Below, in pieces: positions 63,015 through 64,000 of a stretch of DNA of 64,000 bases (position 1 is its first letter; every line of letters begins with the position of its first letter). Made by a program: the position numbers and the translations under genes. The stretch comes from Streptomyces cyaneus. GTDB lineage: Bacteria > Actinomycetota > Actinomycetes > Streptomycetales > Streptomycetaceae. The stretch covers positions 372,001 through 436,000 of the forward strand of contig NZ_ML138678.1 of NCBI RefSeq assembly GCF_004028635.1, read 5' to 3'. The notes under the pieces were generated by a model that saw only the letters and a program-made list of their open reading frames with translations, was not told the DNA's origin and ran no database searches.

Positions 63015-64000
63015 GCCGCCGGATGCGGGTCCGAATGCGGACGCGGGTACTGAGACTGCGGTTGTACGGCATCGTCTTCATCGCCGTACTCGCCCTGCTG
63101 CTGGGGCTGTCGGTCGCGGTCTATCAGCAGGCGTTCACGCCGGTCGTGCGGATCACCCTGGAGGCCGACAGCCTCGGCAACCAGCTCGATCCGCGGGCCG
63201 ACGTCAAGCTGCGCGGGCTGCTGGTCGGCGAGGTGCGCGAGGTGCGGGCGGACGGGACGAAGGCGACGCTGGACATCGCGCTGAAGCCGGAGCACGTCGC
63301 GTACATCCCGTCCGACGTGCACGCACGCCTGCTGCCCAAGACACTGTTCGGCGAGAAGTACGTCGACCTGGTGCCGCCCGCCGGCGCCGGGGCCTCGTCC
63401 GCCCGCCCGATCCGCGCCGGGGACGTCATCACCCAGGACCGCACCCGGGTCGGCATCGAGGTGCAGCAGCTCATGAACGACCTGCTGCCCCTGCTGCGAA
63501 CCGTGCAGCCCGGCAAGCTCAACGCCACCCTCTCCGCCTTCGCCACCGCCCTCGACGGCCGCGGCGACCGGATCGGCGACAACCTCACGCGCCTGGAGGC
63601 CTACCTGCGCCGCCTCAACCCCCATCTGCCGTCCCTCACCGAGGACATCGCCCGCTTCGCCGAGGTCGCCGAGGTGTACGGCGACGCGGCGCCCGACCTG
63701 ATGGAGATCCTGCGCAACACCGTCACCACGAGCCGCACGATCGTCGACCAGAAGGACAGGCTGGCGGCCGCGTTGAAGACCACGACGACCGTCGCGGGCA
63801 CCGCCGAGGACTTCCTCGACGACAACGGCGGCCGGCTGATCACCCTGGGCCGGGTCTCCCGCCCGACCCTGGAGCTGTTCGCCCGCTACTCCCCCGAGTA
63901 CCCGTGCCTGCTGGCCGGTCTGGTCCGGCAGGAGAAGGCCTCGGAGGAGGCGTTCCGGGGCGGCAAGATGCACATCACGCTGGAGGTCGTACGGCCGCAG
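63011..64000 (+). CDS. MCE family substrate-binding protein (3' truncated by window)
   Basis: GTG 63011 overlaps the YrbE B stop. The reading frame is open to the window end (330 residues visible). An N-terminal basic region and signal anchor (LYGIVFIAVLALLLGLSVAV) precede the MCE/MlaD domain (ITLEADSLGNQLDPRADVKL, VGEVREVRADGTKATLDIAL, LLPKTLFGEKYVDLVPP). A helical region follows. It is the first of the expected six Mce proteins and probably forms a periplasmic-space lipid tunnel with the others downstream. Confidence 0.93.
   Translation, partial: MSRRMRVRMRTRVLRLRLYGIVFIAVLALLLGLSVAVYQQAFTPVVRITLEADSLGNQLDPRADVKLRGLLVGEVREVRADGTKATLDIALKPEHVAYIPSDVHARLLPKTLFGEKYVDLVPPAGAGASSARPIRAGDVITQDRTRVGIEVQQLMNDLLPLLRTVQPGKLNATLSAFATALDGRGDRIGDNLTRLEAYLRRLNPHLPSLTEDIARFAEVAEVYGDAAPDLMEILRNTVTTSRTIVDQKDRLAAALKTTTTVAGTAEDFLDDNGGRLITLGRVSRPTLELFARYSPEYPCLLAGLVRQEKASEEAFRGGKMHITLEVVRPQ

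Overview
This is 64 kb of a Streptomyces chromosome. The GC content is very high, third codon positions are GC-biased, and many genes start at GTG with four-base GTGA or ATGA overlaps. Lineage markers are chaplins (chpH and a sortase-anchored long chaplin), the mycothiol gene mshC, F420-type luciferase-like oxidoreductases and an actinobacterial mce locus. From memory, gene order from about 0 to 29 kb follows S. coelicolor SCO1662-SCO1681 (PAC2 gene, mshC, ... chpC, chpH, M20 peptidase, tRNA-Leu, UPF0225, gntR/K/P). Two blocks look inserted relative to that order.

Layout. 0-4.4 kb: end of a PAC2 gene, then an accessory block with a secreted SMP-30-like protein and a leaderless subtilase whose C-terminus is shared with the adjacent glutamine-rich protein. 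4.4-15.7 kb: mshC, an SCO1664/DUF3090/phosphomutase group, a CorA transporter, a ferritin-like protein, an LLM oxidoreductase, an aldo/keto reductase translationally coupled to a RecD-like protein with ruined ATPase motifs, and small conserved proteins. 15.7-18.7 kb: the two chaplins, an M20 peptidase and tRNA-Leu(GAG). 19-24.3 kb: a Pls/PosA-type membrane NRPS (A-PCP, then six membrane helices and three beta-helix-like lobes) overlapping an M1 metallopeptidase. 24.3-29.4 kb: a gluconate/idonate regulon with divergent gntR and gntK-gntP-idnO-idnD.

29.6-41.7 kb: a secreted protein of unknown function, a Tat molybdoenzyme with its cytochrome b-like membrane partner, an amino-acid permease behind a 245-bp array of 19-bp repeats, transporters, a Nudix hydrolase, two DUF202 membrane proteins, a histidine-rich metal-binding protein, and a phosphotransferase/acyl-CoA dehydrogenase pair. 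41.7-51.5 kb: a large intergenic palindrome, a serine hydrolase (apparent CTG start) coupled to a Bcr/CflA transporter, a Gfo/Idh/MocA oxidoreductase, a PhoD phosphatase, SDR and aldo/keto reductase genes, DoxX, YciI and MazG proteins. 51.4-57.4 kb: a minus-strand run of lipase-like hydrolase, atypical orphan response regulator, Baeyer-Villiger-type monooxygenase and SMP-30-like beta-propeller, possibly a lactone-forming and lactone-opening route. 57.9-64 kb: a lytic transglycosylase, an ECF sigma factor with a membrane-spanning Pro/Val-rich tail, and the start of an mce lipid-import operon (ATPase, two permeases, first Mce protein, cut by the window edge).

A recurring feature is short-unit tandem repeats in intergenic DNA (periods about 17, 23, 19, 13 and exactly 25 bp, plus short direct repeats), each with its own unit and most placed upstream of a gene start. 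No integrase, transposase, CRISPR array or rRNA was seen.
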